Shown here in pieces: positions 43,769 to 54,200 of a DNA stretch of 64,000 bases. Origin of the DNA: Marinibactrum halimedae (GTDB lineage: Bacteria; Pseudomonadota; Gammaproteobacteria; Pseudomonadales; Cellvibrionaceae); the NCBI RefSeq assembly GCF_021234875.1, contig NZ_JAJQVM010000007.1, positions 95,893-159,892 on the forward strand, written 5' to 3'. Below the pieces are notes generated by a model. That model saw only the letters and a list, made by a program, of their open reading frames with translations. It was not told the DNA's origin and did no database searches. The stretch's first letter is position 1. Every line of letters starts with the position of its first letter. The position numbers and the translations under genes are program-made.

Positions 43769-44875
43769 ATGAATTCTGGGCATCAGCGTTGTATCACGAT
43801 TGACATTATTCGTGGTATCGGCGCTTTATTATTAGTGGTTATTCATTCGCTGTGGATGTACGGGGCAGACACGGTTCAATTTGAGTCTTCTTTTGGTGTG
43901 GTTATTCATGCTATAGGGCAGGGTACATCGGCATTTCTCATTACCATGGGTTTTTCCTTTGCCGTGACGCCTCATCAAGGTTTTGGGTATGGCCTAAAAC
44001 GAGCCTTGATGATTTTGGCCATGGGGTATTTGATGAATGCATTGAAATTTATTGTGCCCATTGAGGTATTCGGGACCATGCCAGAAAGCTTTATTAATGC
44101 TTACGGTTGGCAATCTCCGTTGTCTGGAAATCAGCTTTTGTATTTACTGCTAACGGGCGATATTTTACAAATGGCAGGCATTTCTTTCTTGCTGCTTGCG
44201 TTAATTCGTCATTGGTGCCATAACCGATTTGCGATCTTGGGTTTGGTTATAGTTTTTATTGCGATTGGCCCTTTATTAAGGGGGGCTCGTTTAGGAATAC
44301 CTGGAGTAGATTATGTATTGGATTTACTTTGGGGAGACCAATGGAACGTCTATTTTCCAGTACTGTTCTGGATGCCCGCGATTCTTATCGGTTCCTATTT
44401 AGGCATGACGTATAAAAAATACCACTTGACGGACCCACAGATTTTAAAGCAAATGCTTGTGCTGGGGTTGCCGTGCTTCGTTATAGGAAGTGGCTTAAAG
44501 TATTTTGATATTGGTACATTTAATGACTTTTTTCATCCTGGCCCTGCGGATATTGTGTATTCATTGGGCGTGTGTTTGTGCTCATTCTCGGTAGTTTGTT
44601 TTAGTGTTCTTTCTTTAATCAAAATAAATCGACGAGTGTATCCTGTCATTCAATATCTAAGCCAACGAACGACCTCTATTTATATTATTCAATGGACGTT
44701 AGTGTGTTGGGGAATGGGGGTGATCGGTTATAAAACCTTAAATATTCCCCAGTTGATTGCTTTAATGCCGATCATGATAGTGCTAACGCTACTCATCGAC
44801 TATCTCGTGATGAAATTTATCCGGGTACTGAAAAATGGTTTATTTGCTCGGCGAGTCGCCTTGGAAAACACTTGA
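43769..44875 (+). CDS. Multi-span membrane protein, acyltransferase-like (DUF1624/HGSNAT type)
   Basis: This is a 368-residue membrane protein with about ten hydrophobic segments. It opens with RCITIDIIRGIGALLLVVIH, the R-x-x-x-x-D-x-x-R-G start of the DUF1624 and heparan-glucosaminide acyltransferase-like families. These move acyl groups across or at the inner membrane. I start at ATG 43769 (GGAA seven bases upstream); ATG 43763 and TTG 43757 are in frame. It follows fhuF by about 65 bases in the same direction and probably belongs to the siderophore operon. A role in tailoring or exporting the product is inference; no dedicated exporter is present. Confidence 0.75.
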   Translation: MNSGHQRCITIDIIRGIGALLLVVIHSLWMYGADTVQFESSFGVVIHAIGQGTSAFLITMGFSFAVTPHQGFGYGLKRALMILAMGYLMNALKFIVPIEVFGTMPESFINAYGWQSPLSGNQLLYLLLTGDILQMAGISFLLLALIRHWCHNRFAILGLVIVFIAIGPLLRGARLGIPGVDYVLDLLWGDQWNVYFPVLFWMPAILIGSYLGMTYKKYHLTDPQILKQMLVLGLPCFVIGSGLKYFDIGTFNDFFHPGPADIVYSLGVCLCSFSVVCFSVLSLIKINRRVYPVIQYLSQRTTSIYIIQWTLVCWGMGVIGYKTLNIPQLIALMPIMIVLTLLIDYLVMKFIRVLKNGLFARRVALENT

Positions 44876-44879
44876 TAGT

Positions 44880-44921
44880 ATGTCATCAATCGTATGCCAT
44901 TAATTGTATGTCATTAGTTGT
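44880..44921. repeat. 14-bp tandem repeat x3 after the siderophore operon
   Basis: ATGYCATYARTYGT occurs at 44880, 44894 and 44908, between two convergent genes. Confidence 0.7.
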
Positions 44922-44958
44922 CTGTATATTCATGATGTGCATATCAATGAAACGAACA

Positions 44959-45849
44959 TCAGCGGGTATTTTTGGCATAGAACACAGCAAAAATACCGCA
45001 GAGTATGAATACCGAAGCAACCATTAGATGGGTAGTGAGGGGTTCATCGGCAAACACGACGCCACCTAATGCGGCAATCATCGGCACTAATAATTGTAAC
45101 GATGCGGCAGATAGGGGGCTTAAGCCTTGTAGTGCCATGTACCAGATGGCATAGCCAATAGCGGAGGTTACCCCTCCAGCGGTGATGGCGAGTATAACCC
45201 CGGTGGTGCTTATTGATAGCTGATAAAAAGTGGCTGCCAACAAAAGTAAAACAAAAGGCAGCGTGCGAAAGAATTGCCCATGGGTAATTTTGATGGAATT
45301 GAGCACGCTTTTGTCATGGGTTGAATTCGCCAGTGCTTTGCCAATCAGGGTATAACTTGCCCATGCGATGCCGGAGAGCGACATTAATAAAAAACCAATA
45401 AAAGACGGTTGTGATACGGTGGGCCATACCAAGTAGGCTAAGCCTACAAAGGCGGTAATCATACCTGCCCATTCCATGCTCGATGGTCGTCGACCCTTGA
45501 ATACTTCACTGATAATCATCGTTAATTGCACGACACCAAATAAAATCAGCGCACCTGCCCCCGTTTCTAACGAGATGTAAGCGAACGAAAACCCTGCTGC
45601 ATACACAAATAACGCGATGGCTCCCCACCAGCTTTGCCAACCTTGATTGGTTGAAGGTGGAGCAGTCGTTGGCTTCTTCCGTATCGACATTAACGATACC
45701 AAACCCCACAAAACCACGACTCCAGACACCAATCGCAAAAGGGTAAAGCCACTGGCATCGATTGCCTCAGACCCTAATGCCAACCGACAGAGGACAGAGT
45801 TTCCCGCGAAGGCAAGTAGGGCGAGTGTCGTTAAGAGTATCGTTTTCAT
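44959..45849 (-). CDS. EamA/DMT family transporter
   Basis: This inner-membrane protein of about 296 residues has ten hydrophobic segments arranged as two EamA repeats (first half LALLAFAGNSVLCRLALGSE; second half FLLMSLSGIAWASYTLIGKA). It ends with the usual ASLQLLVPMIAALGGVVFAD and FILCGIFAVFYAKN. DMT proteins export or import small metabolites; the substrate is unknown. I prefer the ATG at 45849 (MKTILLTTLALLAF); an ATG at 45867 is also in frame. It converges on the siderophore operon and could serve in export of its product, but orientation and lack of a Fur site argue against tight coupling. Confidence 0.9.
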   Translation of the reverse strand: MKTILLTTLALLAFAGNSVLCRLALGSEAIDASGFTLLRLVSGVVVLWGLVSLMSIRKKPTTAPPSTNQGWQSWWGAIALFVYAAGFSFAYISLETGAGALILFGVVQLTMIISEVFKGRRPSSMEWAGMITAFVGLAYLVWPTVSQPSFIGFLLMSLSGIAWASYTLIGKALANSTHDKSVLNSIKITHGQFFRTLPFVLLLLAATFYQLSISTTGVILAITAGGVTSAIGYAIWYMALQGLSPLSAASLQLLVPMIAALGGVVFADEPLTTHLMVASVFILCGIFAVFYAKNTR

Positions 45850-46115
45850 AGGCAAAATAATGAACATTGAAGAGGATGAAGGTGACGATATCGGTCACCT
45901 TATCAAAGTTTCTCTAGTTCAGCAGGTCTATTTCGAGTGCATTGATGATAGATTGAACTTTGTTTGTGACTAGAAGCCAAAGATTGGCCTTTCTATAGAA
46001 TAAGCCATACGGTCTTAAGTTTTTAGCGCTAGGTTTATAAAGAATAGAAGGCCTACGGAACCTTTTCGGGTTATTGAGTGGTGGATCAATTTTGGATAGA
46101 AAGTGAGGACAAACA

Positions 46116-46778
46116 ATGCCAACAGTCAGTAGTGCATGTGCTCATCAAAGTTTAACCTCCTTCGGTAAAACGCAGAGCTTGATCGCTTTTTTAGCCGTTA
46201 TTTTTCTTGCAATAACCTTATCGCTTTCGGCTTATGCTAATGTGACCATCACAACCGCTTCTGATACGGAAAAGGAAAAGTACATTAAAGCGTCTTTGGA
46301 GACCTTACTTCGGCAGTACCCGATTCAACAATGGGTCTATATGGAAAAGATAATGGTGGATGAGACGGCGAGAACGCCCCACAGCCACCCGGTTGTAACC
46401 ATGAGTACACAACAAGAATATTTAAACAGTACTACGAAATTGCTGTCGACATTTTTGCATGAGCAATTTCATTGGCATGTGATTATAAATGGTAAGCCAA
46501 CAAAAAAAGCTTTTAGAACCAGAATTGAAAGCCAATTCCCCAATCCGCAATGGCAGCGACCCTACGGCAGTGGTGATAAAGGCGGTACATTATCGCATTT
46601 GATCGTTTGTTACCTTGAATACAAAGCTTTAAGCAGCCTTATTGGAGAGAAAAAGGCTTACGCTAATTTAGCGTCTAATGAATACTATACATGGGTGTAT
46701 AAAACCGTATTAGATCCTGCCAATAAAGAGATTTTTGAAGGTCTTTTAGATGAATTTGGTTTGATGATACAGGCCTAG
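46116..46778 (+). CDS. Secreted protein with HExxH zinc-peptidase-like motif
   Basis: This 220-residue protein has an N-terminal signal segment (SLIAFLAVIFLAITLSLSAYA). Near residue 115 it carries LLSTFLHEQFHWHVI, an HExxH metal-binding/catalytic motif (HEQFH), followed about 55 residues later by YLEYKALSSL, whose Glu could be a third ligand. This is the layout of a small periplasmic gluzincin-type metallopeptidase. I do not recognise the family. It stands alone with its own upstream region, between a transporter and the giant RHS locus. Activity is not proven by the motif alone. Confidence 0.65.
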   Translation: MPTVSSACAHQSLTSFGKTQSLIAFLAVIFLAITLSLSAYANVTITTASDTEKEKYIKASLETLLRQYPIQQWVYMEKIMVDETARTPHSHPVVTMSTQQEYLNSTTKLLSTFLHEQFHWHVIINGKPTKKAFRTRIESQFPNPQWQRPYGSGDKGGTLSHLIVCYLEYKALSSLIGEKKAYANLASNEYYTWVYKTVLDPANKEIFEGLLDEFGLMIQA

Positions 46779-46864
46779 GTACTGTATGAAAGAGTGTAAT
46801 CTTAAGAAGAGGCACCAATAAATTCTTTGCCACTTCCTTAGTTAATTTTGAATAACCCATCCTG

Positions 46865-46924
46865 ATAAAGCCAATTTCCATAAAGCCAATTTCCATAAAA
46901 CCAATCACTATAAAATCAGCTCGA
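46865..46924. repeat. 15-bp tandem repeat x4 upstream of the RHS locus
   Basis: ATAAAGCCAATTTCC occurs at 46865 and 46880, with changed copies at 46895 and 46910. It lies in the 372-base gap 46779-47150, which holds no gene. Confidence 0.8.
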
Positions 46925-47150
46925 TAAAAGTCTTATTTGATTCAATTTGGATCACTGTGTTTGATTTTTGTTCTTTTGGGAGTGGCTCTATGAATTTTAA
47001 TATTAAAAAACCTATTTAATTTGTGTTGCTTAAAAAAATTCAGGTATGATTCCCAGCATTTTTATTTTCCTAAAATTCCCGCCATTTGGGTGTGTTTAAA
47101 AAATAATCACTCATAAGGGAGTTCTTTGCTTAAAAACTGTAGGGATAGCC

Positions 47151-48263
47151 ATGCTTCATCGCTTATTGGTTTGTTGTACTGTCGTTTTTTCTATCGTGTC
47201 TGTGGCGAGTTCATTTGCGAACGGGGTGTCACAAAATGATGTCTTTCAAAGTGAAAAAACGATACCTGAAATTGTCGCATTTAATGCAAGCTCGTTTTCG
47301 TTAGCAGGCCCAAACACGCCCGTGACGTTGAGTTGGCAGGTGGAAAAGGCAACGCGAATTCGATTAATGGATGATGCGTGGGGAACCCTGCAAGATGATT
47401 TGTCCAGCGAGGGCAGTACCACTTTTACTCCCGGAGTAGGGCAGCGATATTGGTTGGTGGCTTACGGTGAAGGAGGGCAAGCCTCTCGCGCTGTGGAAAT
47501 TAAAGTGGCCGTATCAGACAGTAATGCCCATGCATTATGGCCAACTAGCCAATCTATTGATTCGTTACAAAGTCGAGTTTCTACATCGTTAACGACGGCG
47601 GAAGATGGCAGCAGTTACCTTGGGGATTTAAGCGGAAATTATTATAAGTTTTCAGCGAACGGCCAGTTACTTTGGAAACATCCTATTGGTGTGGTGATGC
47701 AACAAGGATTATTGGTAGGCGACTATCTTATTCTTGGTGTGAGTGATGGCGCTTCAGAAAATTCAGAGCGTGACTCAGGAAGTGATTTTGCACCCTCTTC
47801 GGCGAAGGGAAAAGTACTTGTATTGGATACTGAAACCGGTGGTATCAAAGCACAGTATGCTACCCGTGGAGCGGTACTGGCCCAGCCCATCTGGGATGCA
47901 AGCCACGAAATTGTTTATGCCGCTGATTTTAATGGTGTCATTTATGGTTTGCAGCTACAGGTGAGTGGCAGTGTTGTTCGTTTAATTCATGCTCGTGAAT
48001 ATCAATTAGAGCAATGGGGTGAGCAAAGTAATGCGATTGTGTCGGCTCCCACATTAATGGATGACATTCTTTATGTAAGCACCCGCGATGGGACATTAAT
48101 TCCCGTCAGTATGCGCTTTGATGGCGTACGTCATGCAGAGCGTATTGAGGCTGTTTCTCCTTCCTCAAAAGATCAAAATCCATCCCAGAAAGCCACGGAT
48201 AATGCCCCCTCTAGGGAGTTTGAATTATGGCGTCGCAAGCTCGGTGGTGAGGGAGAAAAATAA
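47151..48263 (+). CDS. Secreted beta-propeller (PQQ-repeat-like) protein of the RHS locus
   Basis: This 370-residue protein has a signal peptide (LLVCCTVVFSIVSVASSFA). A beta-sandwich-like N-terminal domain (PVTLSWQVEKATRIRLMDD) is followed by PQQ-type propeller blades (GDLSGNYYKFSANGQLLWKH; GKVLVLDTETGGIKAQYATR; IVYAADFNGVIYGLQ). Similar blades occur inside the giant neighbour near residues 905-1060 (NVFVGSRDNTFYAINSSG). It ends in a charged, low-complexity tail and overlaps the giant gene by one base (TAATG), so the two are made together. A role as a chaperone, cap or surface partner of the RHS protein is inference. The family is not known to me. Confidence 0.75.
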   Translation: MLHRLLVCCTVVFSIVSVASSFANGVSQNDVFQSEKTIPEIVAFNASSFSLAGPNTPVTLSWQVEKATRIRLMDDAWGTLQDDLSSEGSTTFTPGVGQRYWLVAYGEGGQASRAVEIKVAVSDSNAHALWPTSQSIDSLQSRVSTSLTTAEDGSSYLGDLSGNYYKFSANGQLLWKHPIGVVMQQGLLVGDYLILGVSDGASENSERDSGSDFAPSSAKGKVLVLDTETGGIKAQYATRGAVLAQPIWDASHEIVYAADFNGVIYGLQLQVSGSVVRLIHAREYQLEQWGEQSNAIVSAPTLMDDILYVSTRDGTLIPVSMRFDGVRHAERIEAVSPSSKDQNPSQKATDNAPSREFELWRRKLGGEGEK

Positions 48264-51200
48264 TGAAGAATAACGGCATAAAACAGTGGATGAAATTGGG
48301 TTCTGGTGTGAGTGGATTGGTGAAAACGTTGAATAAAGCGGTATCTTTTTTCTCTTTTAAGCGCGTTTTTTTACTGCATTCTCTTTTTCTCTCATGCGCG
48401 CTTTTTGCACAGCCTCACCCATCGGTGACGTTTACAGATGTGAGCTTTACAAATGGTAACAATGGTTTTTCATACGCAGATGAGTTTAAATTTCAAACAA
48501 GAACTCTGACCTGTGCAGTGCAAAATACAAACTCACCTGATGATGGTGAAGAATGTGTTCATTCTTGGATTCAGGCTAGAGCTTACCATGTTAATGATTC
48601 TTCAAGGCCGTTTTGGGTAAGTCAGAAAATTGAAGCCCCCGAGGTGAGTAGTTATTCTATCCCCTCTATCGACGTTAGTTTTACTGTTCCATTTGAAGGC
48701 ATAGAAGATGAGCTGATAGAGCTTAAGATTTTTTGGTCCGAAAGAAATGATTATTGGGAGAGCTGCGATGAAGGCGATGAGTATGGATGTCAAGGTGCTG
48801 GTTCCTACTCTAATATAACAGCGCCTATTGCGTCCTATTACATTGAGCATCGACATGTGCCGCCACCTTCAAGCGCAACGGCTGCTATATCTTCACAAAA
48901 TATCAACGTTGCTGATAAAACCTCGTCCTATACTTTGACGTGGGGTAAAAACACCAGCGGTGGCCCAGTTGAAACTTTCTTAATACAAGAAAAAATCGGT
49001 ACACAAGGTGAGTGGAAGACCATTGGTACCCACACCACCAGCGGCGATAGCTTTACTTATAAGCCGGCCTTCTCGGGAGATACGGCTAATTATCGTTATT
49101 CCAATAACAATAATGGTGATAATGGTACGTTAGCTATTACCAAAGATATTGGTAATTCAGGTCAGCAATTCTTTTATCAAGTTCAAGCAAGAAGTGCTGT
49201 AGGCAATTCTAGCCCTACGTCCACGAACGTCACCGTCAACGCCAATAGTGAACCCACCATCAGTTTCCGTGCCCCTTCTGATAACCAACGTATTTTATTG
49301 CCGGGCGATACCCAATATATCCCCATCAGTGTTGGGGATATATTAACGTTTATTCCTAAAGAGCCTGAACCTGTTGACCTCACCGTAACCGTTGATGTTT
49401 ACGATGGTGATGGAATTGAATCGGTCACGTTTAAATTAGTGGATGCCAATGGCTCTACAGTGCGTGGCCCAGATACGGTAGCCGGTACCGTTAATGCCAA
49501 TGGGGGCTACAATACCAGCGGTGAATTTACACACACTTGGTTTAATTTCACAGAAGCCTGTGTCAATTGTAAAGTGATCGTCACAGTGAAAGATGGCTCA
49601 GGCTTTACCACGGATTCTTATGGTCAGCGCGTTCGTGTTGGTAAAGACCCCTCAAGCAGTTTGGTTTTTGTGAACGGTGCAGGTCAGTCTCTCGGTACAC
49701 AGTTAAATGTACAGGAAAATCATACTGTTCGTATTAAAGCGAATGTGACGGCTCATGATGGCACACTCAATAATATCGAATACCTTAATTTCCCCTGCGC
49801 AATGGATACCTCGCAAGGTCAGCCGAATGGCACCCGTTTTAATAAAACATTTAGCTGGGAAGCAAAACTCAATAACCCAGGTTGTTCAAGTAATACCGTT
49901 CGCTTTTACCCTCAAATCAAAGTCAATGACAGCAATGGCGGTAGTGCTTTAACAGAAGCGTTAACGCTGCATGTGAAACCCAGTGAGCCACCGGCAGCTC
50001 CCAATCAATTAAATGCAGTTGAGCACACCTCAAGGCCAAATACGTTAAGCGGTGCGGCACCGGAATTTAATTCGACTTCCAGCCTGTTTAATGTTCGTTG
50101 GAACAGCCAGGGGGGGGATGATTATGTATTGTATTGGACAAAAACGCCGTTTGGCGCAGAGCAGCCGGTATTTAATGAGGATGCTTGGCAGTCGATCCCT
50201 CGTGGTGGGCGTTTAGAACATGCCTTTGTCGCTCGTGAAAACGTTACTTATTATTTTGCGGTAAAAGCCTGTTGGCGAATTACCCGTGGCGCCGGTTCTG
50301 GGAATTATTGTGGTAATGCATCTGAGATTGTGCAGGTGAATGTGCAATCTACCGATTTGGTTCCAGTATTGTCGGTAGATTCGCCCAACAATATGGGGCA
50401 ATACACGCTAACCATGGGAAGCGTGTCAGTTGCAGGTCAAACCTATGGGCTGCAACAGCGCCGCTTAACCGGCGGTGAAACGCCGTGGGAGTCGGTCAAC
50501 CCCAATGGCCGTTTAACAAGCCATCGTTACACTCTCTCGTCTCAGCGTCCTGGCCGATATGCTTATCGGTTTAATGTCTGCGAAGGCAATAACTGCACCG
50601 CTTTCAGTAACGAAGTGATAGTGGAAGTATTTGCACCGCAACCCTTGAGCGGTCAAGTGGAGGAATCGAATCAAACGCTATCGATATCGGGTTTATGGTT
50701 GCCGGCGAATTCAGTGGTTTCAATAGAAGCCCTGAGTGACGCTTCTATTCGTGAAGAATACCGAGCGGGCCAACAAGGGGTTCGCCATATCGTGGTAAAT
50801 AATACGGGCGAATTTGAATTTACTGGCTTACCGTTGAGCGACGCTTTATTCAGTGCGTATCGTGGTGTGGGCGTGAAAGTGACCGTCACCGCCGAAAATG
50901 GTGTTTCGGGCAGTTACCCGTTATTAGCATCCCAATCGCAAACCTTTGTTGAATATAGCGCGTCTGCATCGTCGGTGTATTACGACGCTCTAGGCACACC
51001 TAAAGCCATTTATGTGGGGGCAGGAAATTCCCTCTATGCACTCGACCCACAAACCGGTGAGGATTTAGTTGGCTGGCCATTTACCACCTATGGCAACATC
51101 GTGGCCAAGCCGGTGATTGACGGAGTGAACGGAAATGTTTTTGTTGGCTCTCGTGATAATACCTTTTATGCCATTAATAGCAGTGGGTTTAGTGTGTGGC

Positions 51201-54200
51201 GAGTGTTAACCGGCTCCGATATTGTCGCATCTGCTTTATTGGATGGTGACGGTAATGTGTATTTCGGCAATATGGATGGTTTGTTATACAAAGCCGATAC
51301 TGAAACCGGCACTTTAGATTGGGCCTACAATGCCACCGATGCCATTACAAGTGCGCCACAATTGGCCAACAGTGGCCAGACGATCTTGGTGACCACGAAT
51401 ACAGGTGCTTTGCACGCCATTGGTCGTGGTGTATTAAGTGGCCAGCTTTATACTTGGAGCGATGCGTTTAACCGAACCCTATTGGGTGACGGGGTAGACG
51501 CTAACGGTAACCCCAATGAGTGGCAACCAGACCCAGCGTACATTAATTACTTTACGCAAATAGGTCGTTTGTACTATTTATTGCTGAAAAATTACCACAT
51601 TAATGAAGCAGAGGCAGACAACCCACTGGATCGTACGGTAATGACGTTCTGGACGTACGTTATGTCTAACCGTGGCAATTTGGATGAGGTGTCACAGGCA
51701 TTTTTATCGTCGAATCTCGATATTACTCGCCGTTTGGCCCGTTTATCTCATGAAGAGTTTTTGAATGCACTGTTTGCGTATGCCTTGCCAAATAGTAATG
51801 GCGATGCACGCCAACTGACGTTTACCCATGGTGACAACCAGAATTACAACGCGTTATTGTCGGGCTTAAATAGCGGGCAGTTTACCCGTGCCCACGTTGC
51901 GTCACTATTTGCACAAGCCAGCAATTTTGCGGTTTTTGATCGTGAACTCGAAGACGCCTTTGATTTCTTTTACCCACCCGAAAACATCACGTTCAACTTT
52001 AGTTGCGAAGTGAATGAGCAAGACTTAACGCGCCGTGAGTTGTATTTATTGGACTGCGACCAAGACCAGTTGCCTGATTATTGGGAGCTTATTTATTTCG
52101 GGGATATTGAAACCCAAAGCGGTCAAGATATTTCACCCAATAGCGGCGAGTCGCTTGTTGAGGTGTATTCTGGTCGCAGAGACCCGTGTGCACAGGTGTG
52201 TAATCGTGAGGTGAGTACGGAATCGCAAGAGCCGGCTTCGTTGCCGTCATTGAGTTCGTTGGGTTTATCGACAGATGATTTGGCATTAAGTGACCAATTA
52301 CAACTGACCAGTGGCAGTTTTAGAGTCAGTGAGTCGGGCGCTGCGATGTATAACATTGCTATTGCCGCTCTACCTGGTACTGCGGGTGTTGCGCCTCAAA
52401 TTGCACTGGGGTATTCCAGTCAGTCTGGTAATGGTTTAGTGGGTCGAGGTTGGAGTATTTCTGGTTTGTCGTCCATTAGTCGCTGTCGTCAAACCCTTGG
52501 GCAAGACAATGCGAATTACCCCATTAATTGGACAGAACGAGACCGATACTGTTTGGATGGCCAGCGTCTTGTTGTGGTCAGTGGTGAGTACGGTGCACTA
52601 AATGCCGTTTATCGAACAGAAGTGGATAGCCAAGTTGTCGTTACCTCTTATGGTGGTGATGTAGGTTCACCCGACTATTTCGTGGCAGAGAAAAAAGATG
52701 GCTCATTAACCTTTTATGGTGATTTGTCTTCGGTGAACAATTCACAGCTTAAAACCGAAGATGACCATATTTTAACGTGGGCACAAAGCCGCTTTGAAGA
52801 CAGTGTGGGTAATGGCGTTGACTATTTTTACAAAACGGTAGGGGGGCACAGAATAGACCGTATTGATTATGCCTACGGTAATAGCTCTACTCCAGCGGCC
52901 TCCACTCAATTTAATTATGAAGGTGATCGTAAAGACCCGATTGTTGGAGCGGTGGGTGGATATACTTTTGAAACCAATCACCTGCTTAAGTCTATTGAAG
53001 TCATCAATAATGAAATTGGGCAAACACTGCGTAAGTACCATTTAAATTACATCCCTTTTTCGACCAGTTTCAATCACATTAATAAACTGGAAAGTATTCA
53101 AGAAGAGGGTGCAGACGGCACGCTATTAAAACCTTTAGTGTTTGGCTGGAAAAATAATTACAGCAATGATTTCGCTTTTGATCGCTCCTACGAAGTAGCG
53201 GATTCTCATGAAAGGCAATCTGTTTCTAGCCAGTTTATGGCAGACATTAATGGCGATGCTTATTCAGATTATGTTTGGGTTGAATCCCGAAGGGAGGATG
53301 GTAAGAAAACCATAGGCCGGCAGTACATCAGTTACGTGTACGGTGGAAAAGGCGGCTTCAATTTTGATGATAAACATCACATCCGAATTAGAAGTAATGG
53401 TTGGCTTTCTAGACGAGTTCAGCCAATCGACATTAACGCGGATGGCCGCAGTGATATTGCCTTTTTTGAACGTGCTGACGGTGAGCGCGGGACGCATTGG
53501 AAAGTTTTAATTTCTGAGCCTCAGGGGGATCAGTGGGGCTTGCCAGAGGGAGTGCTGGATAAGAGAGGTGAACCAACGGATTCAAGAGCCATCATTATTA
53601 ATGTGGAAGATGAAACCACGAATTTTATCGATGTGAATGGCGACGGCCTTTCTGATGCGGTGAGTTTGAGTGGTTATCGATTATTAGAGAGAAACCCAAA
53701 CGCCTCAGACTCTGATGCAAATTACTATCGTTACGGTGATGAAATACCGTTTATTCAGCCTGAGCTTGAGCCTTGGGATGGTTATATTGCTGAATTATCT
53801 GAGGAGAATGGGGATTATTATTCTCTAGAGGCTCAAAGCACTTATATTGCTCCGGGCGGCGCAGGGGATTTTAATGGCGATGGAGTCATGGACTTCATTG
53901 TTATGCATACCGCTGCGGTATCTGGGACGAATACATTTTTTGGAAATGTAGGTCAGCTTACGCGATTTTATGCTGCGACCGTTGTTGATGACAAAATAAC
54001 CGTCATTGCTAAATTGATGGAATATATGCAGGGTAATAGTCTGGATAATGACCAAGAGTTTCGTTATCAAGAATCCGATTACCGTCGTCATGTTACCCTA
54101 GAGCAATCTGTACAGGTGGTGGATTTTAATGGAGACGGCCTATCGGATGCTCTCCTCAAATATGATATGCCTCAAGATGTCCCGGAATCCTTAGGCGCCC

